The notes beneath the pieces were generated by a model. That model saw only the letters and a list, made by a program, of their open reading frames with translations. It was not told the origin of the DNA and searched no databases. A DNA stretch of 64,000 nt from contig JAOALC010000002.1 of the NCBI GenBank assembly GCA_025153775.1, forward strand, positions 62,001 through 126,000, written 5' to 3'. Made by a program: the position numbers and the translations under genes. Shown here one piece after another: positions 18,701-28,301 of the stretch. This DNA is from SAR92 clade bacterium H231. GTDB lineage: Bacteria; Pseudomonadota; Gammaproteobacteria; Pseudomonadales; Porticoccaceae. Every line of letters begins with the position of its first letter. Position 1 is the stretch's first letter.

Positions 18701-19542
18701 TGGAAAAAATCGAATACTGGCTAACATTACCTATTATACAAATCGGTGATTTTTCACTGCGCCTGTCCGACCTGGCTTCTGCCATGGGCATTATTATTGT
18801 CACCATGATTGCATCGCGGGTACTCACCCGCGCTGCCACAGTGGCAGGCAAACGCAGCCGCGCTAAAGATCAAAATATCTATGTTATAAACCGGGTGTTG
18901 AAATACCTAGTTTATGCACTGGGCATTTTTATGGCCCTGTCGGTACTGGGTTTTAGTTTTGATAAGCTGGCCCTTATCGTAGGTGCACTGGGTGTGGGTA
19001 TTGGCTTTGGTTTGCAGTCTATTGTTAATAATTTTGTCAGCGGCATTATTATTCTGTTTGAGAAGTCTCTGCGGGTGGGGGATTTTATTGAGTTGCCCAA
19101 TGGTCTATTGGGGGAGGTGCGGGAGGTTAATATCCGCAGCACGCTGATTCGCACATTGGATAATGCGGATATCCTGGTGCCAAACTCAGACTTTATTACC
19201 AATCAGGTGAATAACTGGACCCTGAATGACGATGTTAGGCGCTTTACCATTAATTTCAGTGTGGCCTACGGCAGCGATTTATCACTGGTTACAAAAGCTG
19301 GTCTTGAGGCGGCAAATAGTATCGAGCATACATTGCAGCGCCCCAACCTGATGCCGGCTGTTCTTGTTCGTGAGCTGGGTGACTCTGGTGTGGAGTGCAT
19401 GCTATCGGTATGGACTGAAGGCGATCTGGTCAAGCGCCCGGGGCTGATCACCTCAACTTACCTGACCGCCATATACAATAGCTTGAGAGAGCATAACTTG
19501 GAAATCCCATTCCCACAGATGGACGTGCATATGCGCGGCTAA
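18691..19542 (+). CDS. mscS: Small-conductance mechanosensitive channel MscS
   Basis: A 283-residue inner-membrane channel that opens under membrane tension to relieve osmotic shock. Three N-terminal helices include the pore-lining third helix rich in Gly/Ala (IVGALGVGIGFGLQSIVNNF, about 94-113). A beta domain (GDFIELPNGLLGEVREVNIRST) and the vestibule C-terminal alpha/beta domain follow. Length equals E. coli MscS (286). It overlaps the metal transporter by 10 bp, with its own AAAGGA ribosome site inside that gene, so the two are cotranscribed. Confidence 0.94.
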   Translation: MAVMEKIEYWLTLPIIQIGDFSLRLSDLASAMGIIIVTMIASRVLTRAATVAGKRSRAKDQNIYVINRVLKYLVYALGIFMALSVLGFSFDKLALIVGALGVGIGFGLQSIVNNFVSGIIILFEKSLRVGDFIELPNGLLGEVREVNIRSTLIRTLDNADILVPNSDFITNQVNNWTLNDDVRRFTINFSVAYGSDLSLVTKAGLEAANSIEHTLQRPNLMPAVLVRELGDSGVECMLSVWTEGDLVKRPGLITSTYLTAIYNSLREHNLEIPFPQMDVHMRG

Positions 19543-19557
19543 TAATGTCTGGGCAAT

Positions 19558-19587
19558 AAAAAAGCCGCTCTAATGAGCGGCTTTTTT
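19558..19587. terminator. Bidirectional intrinsic terminator
   Basis: AAAAAAGCCGCTC-TAAT-GAGCGGCTTTTTT: a perfect stem with an A-run on one side and a T-run on the other. It serves both mscS (+) and argG (-). Confidence 0.93.
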
Positions 19588-19607
19588 ACAGGTTCCACTT
19601 GCTGCTG

Positions 19608-20825
19608 TTACTTAAGGTCGCGACCGCGGTTGGCCGCAATTCGCAGACGCAGGGCATTTAATTTAATAAAGCCCTCGGCATCCGCCTGATTGTAAGCGCC
19701 ACCATCGTCATCGAAAGTAGCAATATTGGCATCGAATAAGCTGTCATCGGACTTGCGCCCTACCACGCTCACATTGCCTTTGTAGAGTTTAATTCTTACA
19801 TCACCATTGACCACATCCTGGGTCTGGTCTATGGCACTCTGCAACATCAGGCGCTCTGGTGCCCACCAGTAACCGTTGTAAATCAGCTTGGCGTACTTGG
19901 GCATTAACTCATCTTTCATATGGGCCACTTCCCGATCCAGGGTCAGCGACTCTATGGCGCGGTGAGCTTTCATCATCACTGTGCCCGCTGGGGTTTCGTA
20001 ACAGCCGCGTGACTTCATGCCCACATAGCGGTTTTCAACAATATCCAGTCTCCCAACACCATTGGCGCCAGCAACCTTATTTAAATATTCAATCACTGTG
20101 GCTGGCGACATGGCTTCACCATCAATGGCCACAATATCACCCTTCTGATAGCTGATATTCATGTAGGTAGCCTGATCTGGTGCCTCCTCCGGCGAAACTG
20201 TCCAGCGCCACATATCATCTTCGGCTTCGGACCAGGGGTCTTCCAAATTCCCACCCTCGTAGGAGATATGCAGCAGATTGGCATCCATAGAGAATGGGGA
20301 CTTTTTGCCACGCTTCATCTCTACAGGAATTTTGTGCTCAGCGCAGTAGTCCATCAGTTTGTCGCGGGAGTTCAGATCCCATTCACGCCAAGGGGCAATC
20401 ACTTTGATACCTGGCTTAAGTGCATAGGCGCCCAGCTCAAAGCGCACCTGGTCGTTGCCCTTACCTGTGGCACCATGGGAGATAGCATCGGCGCCGGTTT
20501 CATTGACAATCTCAATCAGGCGCTTGGCAATTAGCGGACGCGCAATGGAGGTACCCAGCAGATACTCGCCTTCATAGATGGTATTGGCGCGAAACATGGG
20601 GAACACGTAGTCGCGGGCATATTCTTCCCGCAGGTCATCGATATAAATCTCTTTAACACCCAATGCTTCCGCTTTGGCGCGTGCGGGTTCTACTTCTTCA
20701 CCCTGGCCTATATCGGCGGTAAAGGTAACCACTTCACATTGATATTCTTCCTGCAGCCATTTCACTATGACTGAGGTATCCAGGCCTCCTGAGTAGGCGA
20801 GAACAACTTTATTGACCGATGACAC
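19608..20825 (-). CDS. argG: Argininosuccinate synthase
   Basis: A 405-residue enzyme that joins citrulline and aspartate with ATP in arginine synthesis. The N-terminal ATP pyrophosphatase loop [10 protein letters not shown] (9-18) and the family blocks [10 protein letters not shown] (about 116-125) and [16 protein letters not shown] segment ([12 protein letters not shown], near 271) are intact. The start is GTG with AAAGGA upstream. It ends just before a shared strong terminator. No other arg gene is adjacent. Confidence 0.97.
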   Translation of the reverse strand: MSSVNKVVLAYSGGLDTSVIVKWLQEEYQCEVVTFTADIGQGEEVEPARAKAEALGVKEIYIDDLREEYARDYVFPMFRANTIYEGEYLLGTSIARPLIAKRLIEIVNETGADAISHGATGKGNDQVRFELGAYALKPGIKVIAPWREWDLNSRDKLMDYCAEHKIPVEMKRGKKSPFSMDANLLHISYEGGNLEDPWSEAEDDMWRWTVSPEEAPDQATYMNISYQKGDIVAIDGEAMSPATVIEYLNKVAGANGVGRLDIVENRYVGMKSRGCYETPAGTVMMKAHRAIESLTLDREVAHMKDELMPKYAKLIYNGYWWAPERLMLQSAIDQTQDVVNGDVRIKLYKGNVSVVGRKSDDSLFDANIATFDDDGGAYNQADAEGFIKLNALRLRIAANRGRDLK

Positions 20826-20893
20826 GTTGCTAATTCCTTTGCTGGGGAAAATGGCTGAGAATTCTACCCTAAATTGACGGCTTTGTGTGTCGT

Positions 20894-21661
20894 TTAAGCC
20901 TGCAGGGCCCTGATTTGCTCAATTTCCGCAGGATTAAACAATTGATAGCCCAGAGCAAAAAATTCTTCCAGTTCTAGGTCTGTTGGAAAGCTGTAGTAAT
21001 TTGCCTGCCCCTGCTGGGGCTGGGCTCGGAGACTAATATCTGAATCCAGTTGTTGTACTGCAAAGGCCATCTGCCTGCAGCCAGCAGCATAGAGGCTGAG
21101 AACATTGAGCAAGTAAGATTGCTCTGGGTTTAGGGGCGCCCTGGCAATAGATAGAATATCACCAGTGTCCACTCCACCGTCCTGAATGTAATGCAGGGTA
21201 GAGCCTATTTCAGCATCACCATTAACCATGGCCCTAAAACTGGCCATTACTCCCCGGTAGTCGGGCAGCAGCCCAGAGTGCAGATTGATAACGCCATATT
21301 TGGGAATGGCAATAATGGGCTCGCGAATAATCAGCCCAAAGCGAATAGACAAAATTACATCTGGCTCTGTAGCCTTTATGCGCTCGATACCCTGGGTACC
21401 ATTGACCCTATTGTCTATATCCGCAAAGCCCTGCAATCTGCAGCCAGCCTGTCTGGCTAGGCTATCAAAACTATGGGGGCTGGCAGTGATCAGCTGTTTT
21501 TCAAACTCAGCCAGTGCCATTAACGGCTGAGGCAAACTTTGGTCCCTACCTACTTTTTCGGAGATAAAAATCGACAGCCGGTGTCCGCTGAGCAGACCAA
21601 TCAGTCGGCTAAGGACAATATGGCTGGCAAGATCACGATTGGTTAATAGACTAATATTCAT
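20894..21661 (-). CDS. Formyltransferase-fold protein
   Basis: A 255-residue protein with the formyltransferase N-terminal (GART/Fmt) fold. The catalytic-region signature [12 protein letters not shown] (about 125-136) and the following GGVDTGDIL (about 161-169) match methionyl-tRNA and sugar-nucleotide formyltransferases. It is too short for Fmt and lacks the Fmt C-terminal domain, so a different formyl acceptor is likely. An upstream in-frame ATG at 21712 would add 17 residues; neither start has a clear ribosome site. It is divergent from pyrC. Confidence 0.7.
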   Translation of the reverse strand: MNISLLTNRDLASHIVLSRLIGLLSGHRLSIFISEKVGRDQSLPQPLMALAEFEKQLITASPHSFDSLARQAGCRLQGFADIDNRVNGTQGIERIKATEPDVILSIRFGLIIREPIIAIPKYGVINLHSGLLPDYRGVMASFRAMVNGDAEIGSTLHYIQDGGVDTGDILSIARAPLNPEQSYLLNVLSLYAAGCRQMAFAVQQLDSDISLRAQPQQGQANYYSFPTDLELEEFFALGYQLFNPAEIEQIRALQA

Positions 21662-21739
21662 GGCGCTAGATTTACACAAGTGCTCGTATGAAGCCACTGT
21701 TTCCGGTAGCATTCAGTTTACAACCAAGGACTCTGCTCA

Positions 21740-22774
21740 ATGGACCAAATAAGCATTATCCAACCAGACGACTGGCACCTGCATCTGCGCGATGGGCTGG
21801 CGCTGGAAACCACTGTGCCGGCGGCGGCACGTGGCTTTGGACGCGGTATTATTATGCCCAACCTAACCCCACCGGCCACTACAGTGGCTGGAGTTGCAGC
21901 TTACAGAGAGCGTATTCTAGCCCAGCGGCCTGAGGGTTCGAGCTGGGAACCGCTAATGGTACTGTATCTGACAGATAATACTGACCCAGAAGAGATTCGC
22001 GCGGCCAAAAAATGTGGTTTTATTCAGGGCTGCAAATACTACCCCGCCGGCGCCACCACTAATTCAGATTCCGGCGTAACCGATCTGGCCAATATCAGTG
22101 CGGTGCTGGAAACTATGCAGGAAGTGGGCATGGTGTTGCAGCTGCACGGCGAGGTGACCGCCAGTGAAATTGATATCTTTGATCGCGAAGCGGAGTTTAT
22201 TGAGCGCCATCTGCGCGGTCTGGCCGAGCAGTTTCCGCAGCTTAAAATTATTTTCGAACATATCACCACTCAGCAGGCAGCGGAGTTTGTCTCCGGAGCC
22301 AGCGACAATATAGGCGCCACCATTACGCCACAGCATCTGCTGTTTAATCGCAACCATATGCTGGTGGGGGGCATTCGTCCCCATCTGTTCTGTCTGCCTA
22401 TTTTAAAGCGCAATCTACATCAGCAGGCATTGATTGAGGCCGCCACCAGCGGCAATAAAAAATTCTTTTTAGGCACTGACTCTGCACCCCATGTCCAGGG
22501 CCGCAAAGAGAGCTCCTGTGGCTGTGCCGGCTGCTTTAGCCACCATGCAGCTATAGAGTTCTACGCCGAGGTCTTTGAACAGGCCGGAGCTCTGGACCAA
22601 CTGGAGGCCTTTGCCAGCACCAATGGTCCAGATTTTTATGGTCTACCGCGCAACAGCGGAACAATTACACTGCAGCGTCAGTCCTGGCAGCTGCCCGAGT
22701 CTGTACCCTTCGATGGTTCTCAACTGATCCCTCTAGGCGCAGGCACCAGCCTAAACTGGAAATTGAGCCTCTAA
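21740..22774 (+). CDS. pyrC: Dihydroorotase (class II, PyrC type)
   Basis: A 344-residue zinc amidohydrolase catalysing ring closure of carbamoyl-aspartate to dihydroorotate in pyrimidine synthesis. The metal-binding DWHLHLRDG (11-19), the presumed carboxylated-lysine segment [15 protein letters not shown] (about 99-113), HGEV (about 136) and FLGTDSAPH (about 246-254) are all present. Length equals the E. coli type. The rnt gene overlaps its stop codon (TAATG), so the two form an operon. Confidence 0.97.
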   Translation: MDQISIIQPDDWHLHLRDGLALETTVPAAARGFGRGIIMPNLTPPATTVAGVAAYRERILAQRPEGSSWEPLMVLYLTDNTDPEEIRAAKKCGFIQGCKYYPAGATTNSDSGVTDLANISAVLETMQEVGMVLQLHGEVTASEIDIFDREAEFIERHLRGLAEQFPQLKIIFEHITTQQAAEFVSGASDNIGATITPQHLLFNRNHMLVGGIRPHLFCLPILKRNLHQQALIEAATSGNKKFFLGTDSAPHVQGRKESSCGCAGCFSHHAAIEFYAEVFEQAGALDQLEAFASTNGPDFYGLPRNSGTITLQRQSWQLPESVPFDGSQLIPLGAGTSLNWKLSL

Positions 22775-23415
22775 TGGATATGCCCGAAGAATTATTGCAA
22801 CCCTCGCTGATGGCCAAACGCTTTCGCGGTTTTTTGCCTGTGGTGGTGGATGTAGAGACTGGCGGGTTTAACTCGCGCACCGATGCGCTACTGGAAATCG
22901 CCGCAGTTATTTTGGAGATGGACGCCCAGGGCAACCTACAAATCAAAGAGAGCTACAATAAAAATATCGATCCCTTTCCCGGCGCTGTGGTTGAACCCTC
23001 GGCTCTGGAATTTACCGGCATCGATATCTATGACCCAGAGCGCGACCCTGAAGAAGAGGGTGAGGCACTGCGGGAAATTTTTCGGCCCATTCGCAGAGAG
23101 ATTAGCGATACAGGCTGTACCAGATCAGTAATGGTAGCCCATAACGCCCATTTTGACCTGGGCTTTGTCAATGCGGCCATTGAACGCAATCAAATCAAGC
23201 GCAGCCCGTTTCACCCGTTCTCCTGTTTTGATACCTCTACATTAGCGGGACTGGCCTATGGCCAGACCGTGCTGGCCAAAGCCTGTCAGGCGGCGGAGAT
23301 TGAATTTAATAACCGCGATGCTCACAGTGCGCTGTATGACACCATTAAAACCGCGGAGCTGTTCTGCAAGATCACCAATCGCTGGAAAGAACTAGGCGGC
23401 TGGCCAGTCGCCTAA
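22774..23415 (+). CDS. rnt: Ribonuclease T
   Basis: A 213-residue DEDDh 3'-5' exoribonuclease that trims the 3' ends of tRNA, 5S and 23S rRNA. Exonuclease motifs: ExoI VDVETGGF (about 25-32), ExoII VAHNAHFDLGF (about 121-131) and ExoIII NNRDAHSALYD (about 176-186) with the catalytic His. Start overlaps the pyrC stop. The pyrC-rnt pairing is common in Pseudomonas-like genomes. Confidence 0.96.
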   Translation: MDMPEELLQPSLMAKRFRGFLPVVVDVETGGFNSRTDALLEIAAVILEMDAQGNLQIKESYNKNIDPFPGAVVEPSALEFTGIDIYDPERDPEEEGEALREIFRPIRREISDTGCTRSVMVAHNAHFDLGFVNAAIERNQIKRSPFHPFSCFDTSTLAGLAYGQTVLAKACQAAEIEFNNRDAHSALYDTIKTAELFCKITNRWKELGGWPVA

Positions 23416-23437
23416 ATATTTACGCCACACTGCCAGT

Positions 23438-24868
23438 CTATTTATTGACCCAGAAGTCGGCTTTTTCAATACCCAGCTTGAGTGGATCAAATGTTGGATC
23501 CTCACCATTGTCCAGCTGGGTTTCATAATCTTTTAGTGCCAGCATTGCCGGCTTTTGCAGAATCAGAATAGCCACAATATTCAGCCAGGCCATTAGACCC
23601 ACACCTATATCGCCCAGTGCCCAGGCAATATTGGCGCTCTTTAGGCCGCCGTACATAACCGAGGTCAACACCAGCGCTTTGAGAAACAGGACCAACCAGG
23701 GGCGATGGACTTTGCGATTGATATACATCACATTGGTTTCAGCAATATAGTAGTAAGCAATAATAGTGGTAAAGGCAAAGCACAGCAGGGAGATCGCCAA
23801 TATGCCACTGCCAAAGCCTGGCAATACAGTATCAAATGCACTCTGCACATAGGCGGGGCCAGCCTCATAACCTGAGAGACCCTGGTAGAGCATTACTCCG
23901 TCTGGGCCTTGAACGTTGTAGAGGCCAGTCATCAGAATCATAAAGGCGGTTGCGGTGCAGATCAGCAGGGTATCCACATAGACAGAGAAAGCCTGAACCA
24001 ACCCCTGCTTGGCTGGATGGGAGACTTCTGCCGCCGCCGCTGCATGGGGCGCTGTGCCCTGCCCCGCTTCATTGGAGTAAACACCGCGCTTAACACCCCA
24101 TTGCACCGCCATACCAATAATAGCGCCGAAACCTGCATCTAGCCCAAAAGCGCTCTTAACAATAAGATTAATCACGGCGGGGAACTGTTCGATATTGGCC
24201 CCAATCACGGCAAAGGCAATCAATATATAGCCCATTGCCATAGCAGGCACTACCACCTGAGCAAAGTGCGCTATACGCTTTACGCCACCAAAAATAATGA
24301 TTGCAACGCCCAGGGCAATCAATGAAGAGGTTGCCAATGGTGGAATACTCCAAGCATTACCCATGGCAGCAACAATACTGTTAGCTTGAATACCTGGCAG
24401 ACAGAACCCGACGGCAATAATGGTCGATGCGGCAAATAGCCAGGCATACCAATTTTGTCCCATGGCTTTCTCGATAAAGTATGCTGGACCACCACGGTAT
24501 TCACCATTGTCGTCTTTCTCTTTATAAATCTGTGCAAGGGTCGCTTCGACGTAGGCGGTTGAGGCACCCAAAAAGGCCACCATCCACATCCAGAAAACAG
24601 CGCCCGGCCCACCCATGGCAATCGCCGTGGCAACACCGGCAATATTGCCTGTACCCATGCGCCCGGAAAGAGACATAGCCAGCGCCTGAAATGAGGAAAC
24701 ACCGGATTCGGAGCTGCGGCCTTCGCGCATAATGCTCAACATATGCCGAAAGTGACGAACCTGTAAAAACTTGGTGCGCACAGAAAAATATAGCCCGGTG
24801 CCCAGACATAAATAAATTAGTGCCGAGCTCCAGATAATGGAGTTTATTTGACCCAGAAACGCTTCCAA
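23438..24868 (-). CDS. AGCS-family sodium:amino acid (alanine/glycine) symporter
   Basis: A 476-residue inner-membrane transporter with about eleven hydrophobic helices. Family signatures are SLSGRMGTGNIAGVATAIAMGGPG (about 67-90) and YSNEAGQGTAPHAAAAA (near 286). The start is taken as TTG at 24868 because AGAGGA lies 6 nt upstream; a GTG at 24916 would add 16 hydrophilic residues after no ribosome site. It is convergent with rnt. A second, different AGCS gene runs off the end of the window at 64000. Confidence 0.92.
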   Translation of the reverse strand: MEAFLGQINSIIWSSALIYLCLGTGLYFSVRTKFLQVRHFRHMLSIMREGRSSESGVSSFQALAMSLSGRMGTGNIAGVATAIAMGGPGAVFWMWMVAFLGASTAYVEATLAQIYKEKDDNGEYRGGPAYFIEKAMGQNWYAWLFAASTIIAVGFCLPGIQANSIVAAMGNAWSIPPLATSSLIALGVAIIIFGGVKRIAHFAQVVVPAMAMGYILIAFAVIGANIEQFPAVINLIVKSAFGLDAGFGAIIGMAVQWGVKRGVYSNEAGQGTAPHAAAAAEVSHPAKQGLVQAFSVYVDTLLICTATAFMILMTGLYNVQGPDGVMLYQGLSGYEAGPAYVQSAFDTVLPGFGSGILAISLLCFAFTTIIAYYYIAETNVMYINRKVHRPWLVLFLKALVLTSVMYGGLKSANIAWALGDIGVGLMAWLNIVAILILQKPAMLALKDYETQLDNGEDPTFDPLKLGIEKADFWVNK

Positions 24869-25105
24869 GATTAATCCTCTTTTTTTGTTAGTTATATCCT
24901 GTCGCAGTTGAGCCACAGATAACTGCTATTGACCGCAGCTAGGTACAGAGCCCTTATTCTTTTACTAATTGATCTGTATTACAAGGGCCAATGCCTCTGG
25001 ATAGCTATTTAACAGTCACAATTGCTAAAATGATTTTTAAAATAACATCAGTTCAGCCTCCACAGCGCGATATGTTCGCAATAGCCCCCCAAGGAATAAA
25101 TACCT

Positions 25106-27394
25106 ATGACAGATTCTTTTAAAGAAAGCGCGCTCAAGTATCACACTCACCCATTGCCGGGCAAACTGGAGATCAGGCCAACCAAACCTCTGGCTAATAA
25201 ACGCGACCTCTCGCTAGCCTATTCCCCCGGGGTGGCCCATGCCTGTGAGCTGATTGTAGACAACCCCACTGAGGTTGCCTCTGTTACTTCGCGCGGCAAT
25301 CTGGTGGCGGTTATCACCAACGGTACTGCAGTTTTGGGACTGGGCAATATAGGACCTCTGGCATCCAAGCCGGTGATGGAGGGCAAGGCGGTACTGTTTA
25401 AAAAGTTTGCCAATATTGATGTCTTTGATATTGAGGTAGATGAAACCGATGTCGACAAACTGGTAGATATTATTGCCAGCCTGGAACCCACTTTTGGTGG
25501 TGTCAATCTTGAAGATATCAAAGCACCGGAATGTTTTATGGTGGAGGAAAAACTGCGCCAGCGCATGAAGATTCCGGTATTCCACGACGATCAGCACGGC
25601 ACTGCAATTGTAGCAGCTGCGGCCATTTACAATGGTCTACGCATAGTCGAAAAAGAATTTTCCCAGGTGAAGCTGGTGGTTTCTGGCGCTGGTGCTGCCA
25701 GTATTGCCTGTGTAGATCTGCTGGTAAGCATGGGCCTGCAAAAGAAAAATGTGCGCATGATCGACCGCACCGGCGTGATTTATGCGGGCCGCAAAGAAGG
25801 GATGAACCCCTGGAAGCAAGGCTATGCTGTAGAGACTAGCGACCGCACTATTGAAGATGCGATTGAGGGTGCGGACCTATTTATGGGCCTGTCTGGCCCA
25901 GGTGTGTTAAACGGCGACCTGCTGAAGAAGATGGGCGAGAAGCCTATTATTCTGGCAATGTCTAACCCGGTTCCGGAAATTATGCCGGAAGAAGCCATGG
26001 CCGCTCGCCCAGATGCGATTCTTGCCACTGGTCGCTCGGACTATCCCAATCAGGTTAACAATGTTCTGTGCTTCCCGTTTATTTTCCGTGGCGCACTGGA
26101 CTGCGGTGCTTCGACAATTAACGAAGAGATGAAGATGGCCGCAGTGCGCGCCATTGCCGATTTGGCTACCAAAGAAACCTCAGATGTAGTGGCCGCTGCC
26201 TATGCGGATGAGCAGTTAAAATTTGGCCCGGAATATTTAATCCCCAAAGCCTTTGACCCGCGCCTGATTGAAGATGTGCCATTGGCTGTGGTTCAGGCCG
26301 CCATGGACAGCGGTGTTGCCACCAGACCTATTGCGGATATGGAAGCCTATCGACAGTCACTGCATGAATTTGTAAATCAGGCTGGTCTGTTTATGCAGCC
26401 AATTATTGAAGTAGCCAAAAAAGCACCGGCCCGCATTGTCTATGCCGAGGGCGAAAATGATGACGTGTTGTTGGCGGTACAGGCTGTGGTGGATGAAAAT
26501 ATTGCCAAGCCAATCTTAATTGGTCGCCGCGCCGGGATGGAGGTCAAGATTGACCGTCTGGGCCTGCGTATAGATCTGGAGGAGGATGTGGAGATATTTG
26601 ACCCGGGCAATAACGATCGTCATGAGGATTACGCTGCCTACTACCATGAGATGGTTGGCCGCCACGGGGTCTCTGTGGCCGCTGCTCGCAAGATTATGCG
26701 CGATGATCAGACGGCGATTGCGGCGGTGATGGTGGCGCGCAATGAAGCCGATGGCCTGATCTGTGGCAAGGTAGGTCGCTTTGATTTCCATCTGCGAGAA
26801 ATTATGCACCTGCTGGGGCCAGAGGATAAAACTCAGCTGGTGAGCTCTGCCGCCGTACTGCTGTTGCCCGATGGCCCGCTATTTCTGGCTGATACAGCGA
26901 TGAATGTGGACCCCACTGATGCTGAACTGGTAAAAATTACCGAGGCCAGTATTAATCTGGTCAAGCGCTTTGGTATTGAACCTAAAGTCGCCCTGCTGTC
27001 GCACTCTAACTTTGGTACCTCTAATGCTGCCTCGGCGAAAAAGGTGCGCAGTGCAGGTGAAATGCTCCGAAATGCTCACCCAGACCTGCAGATTGATGGC
27101 GAAATGCATGTGCTTAGCGCCCTGAACCCCAAGCTGCGCGAGACGGTGTATTCCCAGGCCAATTTGCAGGGTCGCGCCAATGTCTTGGTTATGCCCAATC
27201 TGGATGCGGCCAATATTGCCATGGGCCTGATCAGGTCCCTGACTGATGCTCTGCTGATTGGTCCCTTTATCAATGGTTTCCGCAAGCCAGCGCATATTGT
27301 GATTCCGTCGGTTTCGTCTCGCGGGATCTTTAATATGACGGCGCTGACGGTAGCGGATATTCAGGCTGAGGGCTTTTTATCCAAGAGAAGCTGA
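25106..27394 (+). CDS. maeB: NADP-dependent malic enzyme with phosphotransacetylase-like domain (MaeB type)
   Basis: A 762-residue two-domain protein. Residues 1 to about 425 are malic enzyme, making pyruvate, CO2 and NADPH from malate: tyrosine and lysine catalytic region SLAYSPGVA (35-43), metal site FHDDQHGTA (near 159-167) and nucleotide loop VVSGAGAAS (about 192). The rest is a phosphate acetyltransferase-like domain, regulatory rather than catalytic in E. coli MaeB ([11 protein letters not shown], near 633). The ribosome site is AAGGA 10 nt before the ATG. The last codons overlap the first unit of a 25-bp tandem repeat. Confidence 0.96.
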   Translation: MTDSFKESALKYHTHPLPGKLEIRPTKPLANKRDLSLAYSPGVAHACELIVDNPTEVASVTSRGNLVAVITNGTAVLGLGNIGPLASKPVMEGKAVLFKKFANIDVFDIEVDETDVDKLVDIIASLEPTFGGVNLEDIKAPECFMVEEKLRQRMKIPVFHDDQHGTAIVAAAAIYNGLRIVEKEFSQVKLVVSGAGAASIACVDLLVSMGLQKKNVRMIDRTGVIYAGRKEGMNPWKQGYAVETSDRTIEDAIEGADLFMGLSGPGVLNGDLLKKMGEKPIILAMSNPVPEIMPEEAMAARPDAILATGRSDYPNQVNNVLCFPFIFRGALDCGASTINEEMKMAAVRAIADLATKETSDVVAAAYADEQLKFGPEYLIPKAFDPRLIEDVPLAVVQAAMDSGVATRPIADMEAYRQSLHEFVNQAGLFMQPIIEVAKKAPARIVYAEGENDDVLLAVQAVVDENIAKPILIGRRAGMEVKIDRLGLRIDLEEDVEIFDPGNNDRHEDYAAYYHEMVGRHGVSVAAARKIMRDDQTAIAAVMVARNEADGLICGKVGRFDFHLREIMHLLGPEDKTQLVSSAAVLLLPDGPLFLADTAMNVDPTDAELVKITEASINLVKRFGIEPKVALLSHSNFGTSNAASAKKVRSAGEMLRNAHPDLQIDGEMHVLSALNPKLRETVYSQANLQGRANVLVMPNLDAANIAMGLIRSLTDALLIGPFINGFRKPAHIVIPSVSSRGIFNMTALTVADIQAEGFLSKRS

Positions 27395-27439
27395 GGGCTC
27401 TTTATCCAGGCGAAGCTGAGGGCTCCTTATCTAACAGAG
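27365..27439. repeat. 25-bp tandem repeat, three copies, across the maeB stop codon
   Basis: Units beginning GCTGAGGGCT start at 27365, 27390 and 27415. The first encodes the last residues of maeB, and the stop codon TGA lies at the start of the second. 25 bp is not a multiple of three, so a change of copy number would not disturb the gene while the first copy stays intact. Confidence 0.9.
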
Positions 27440-27449
27440 CTAAGATAAA

Positions 27450-28301
27450 TTAGTTTTTATCTTGAATTGCGAGGCCTAGCTGATAGAGCTGCTTTTTATC
27501 GCCGCCAGTAATTTTGGCGGTGAGTGAAGCGGCTTTGGTTAGGGGCAGTTCTTTTAGCAGCAGGCCCAGTATTTTTTCGGCATCCACGGAGACGGTTTCA
27601 GTCTCGGTAGCTGCTCCACCGATGACCAGTACCATTTCTCCGCGCTGCTGGTTGCTGTCGGCTCGCACCAAGTCTAATAATTCTGCCAGGCTGCCCTGCA
27701 GATAGGTCTCGAAGGTTTTGCTGATCTCCCGGGCCATAAAAGCGGGTCGATCAGCGCCAAAGATGTCCAGCATATCGGCGATAGTATCTGTAATACGATG
27801 AGGAGCCTCGTAGTAAACCATGGTCTCAGTATTGCCCTTTACGGCTGATAATGAGGTTTTGCGCTGGGTGCTTTTAGCTGGTAGAAAGCCCATAAATTTG
27901 AATTTATCTGTAGGCAACCCAGAAACACTCAGAGCGGCAATTACGGCAGAGGCGCCGGGAATCGGTATCACGCTGTATCCCTGTTGCCGGGCTTCGGATA
28001 CCAATCGGTAACCAGGATCGGAGATTAGGGGCGTTCCTGCATCGGAAATAAGGGCCACATCTTCACCGTCGCGCAATCGCTTGAGAATACTGTAACTGGA
28101 CTTTTTGTCGGTATGATCATGATAAGCAATGCAGGGTTTATCTATACTAAAATGATTGAGCAGCTTTTTACTGTGGCGAGTGTCCTCGCAGGCGATTACA
28201 CTCACAGACTGGAGAGTCTCCACCGCGCGGGGTACCATGTCACCCAGATGGCCTATGGGTGTAGCGACTATATATAACGTACCGGATTGATTAGAGTTCA
28301 T
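27450..28301 (-). CDS. rsmI: 16S rRNA (cytidine(1402)-2'-O)-methyltransferase
   Basis: A 283-residue SAM-dependent methyltransferase of the tetrapyrrole-methylase fold, modifying C1402 in the ribosomal P-site region. Signatures: GTLYIVATPIGHLGD (7-21), CEDTRHSKKLL (about 38-48), ISDAGTPLISDPG (about 76-88) and PIPGASA (near 103). The start ATG at 28301 fits family N-termini. Its codon overlaps the divergent lpoA ATG in the tetranucleotide CATG. A start at 28343 would add 14 residues and overlap lpoA by 44 bp. Confidence 0.94.
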   Translation of the reverse strand: MNSNQSGTLYIVATPIGHLGDMVPRAVETLQSVSVIACEDTRHSKKLLNHFSIDKPCIAYHDHTDKKSSYSILKRLRDGEDVALISDAGTPLISDPGYRLVSEARQQGYSVIPIPGASAVIAALSVSGLPTDKFKFMGFLPAKSTQRKTSLSAVKGNTETMVYYEAPHRITDTIADMLDIFGADRPAFMAREISKTFETYLQGSLAELLDLVRADSNQQRGEMVLVIGGAATETETVSVDAEKILGLLLKELPLTKAASLTAKITGGDKKQLYQLGLAIQDKN

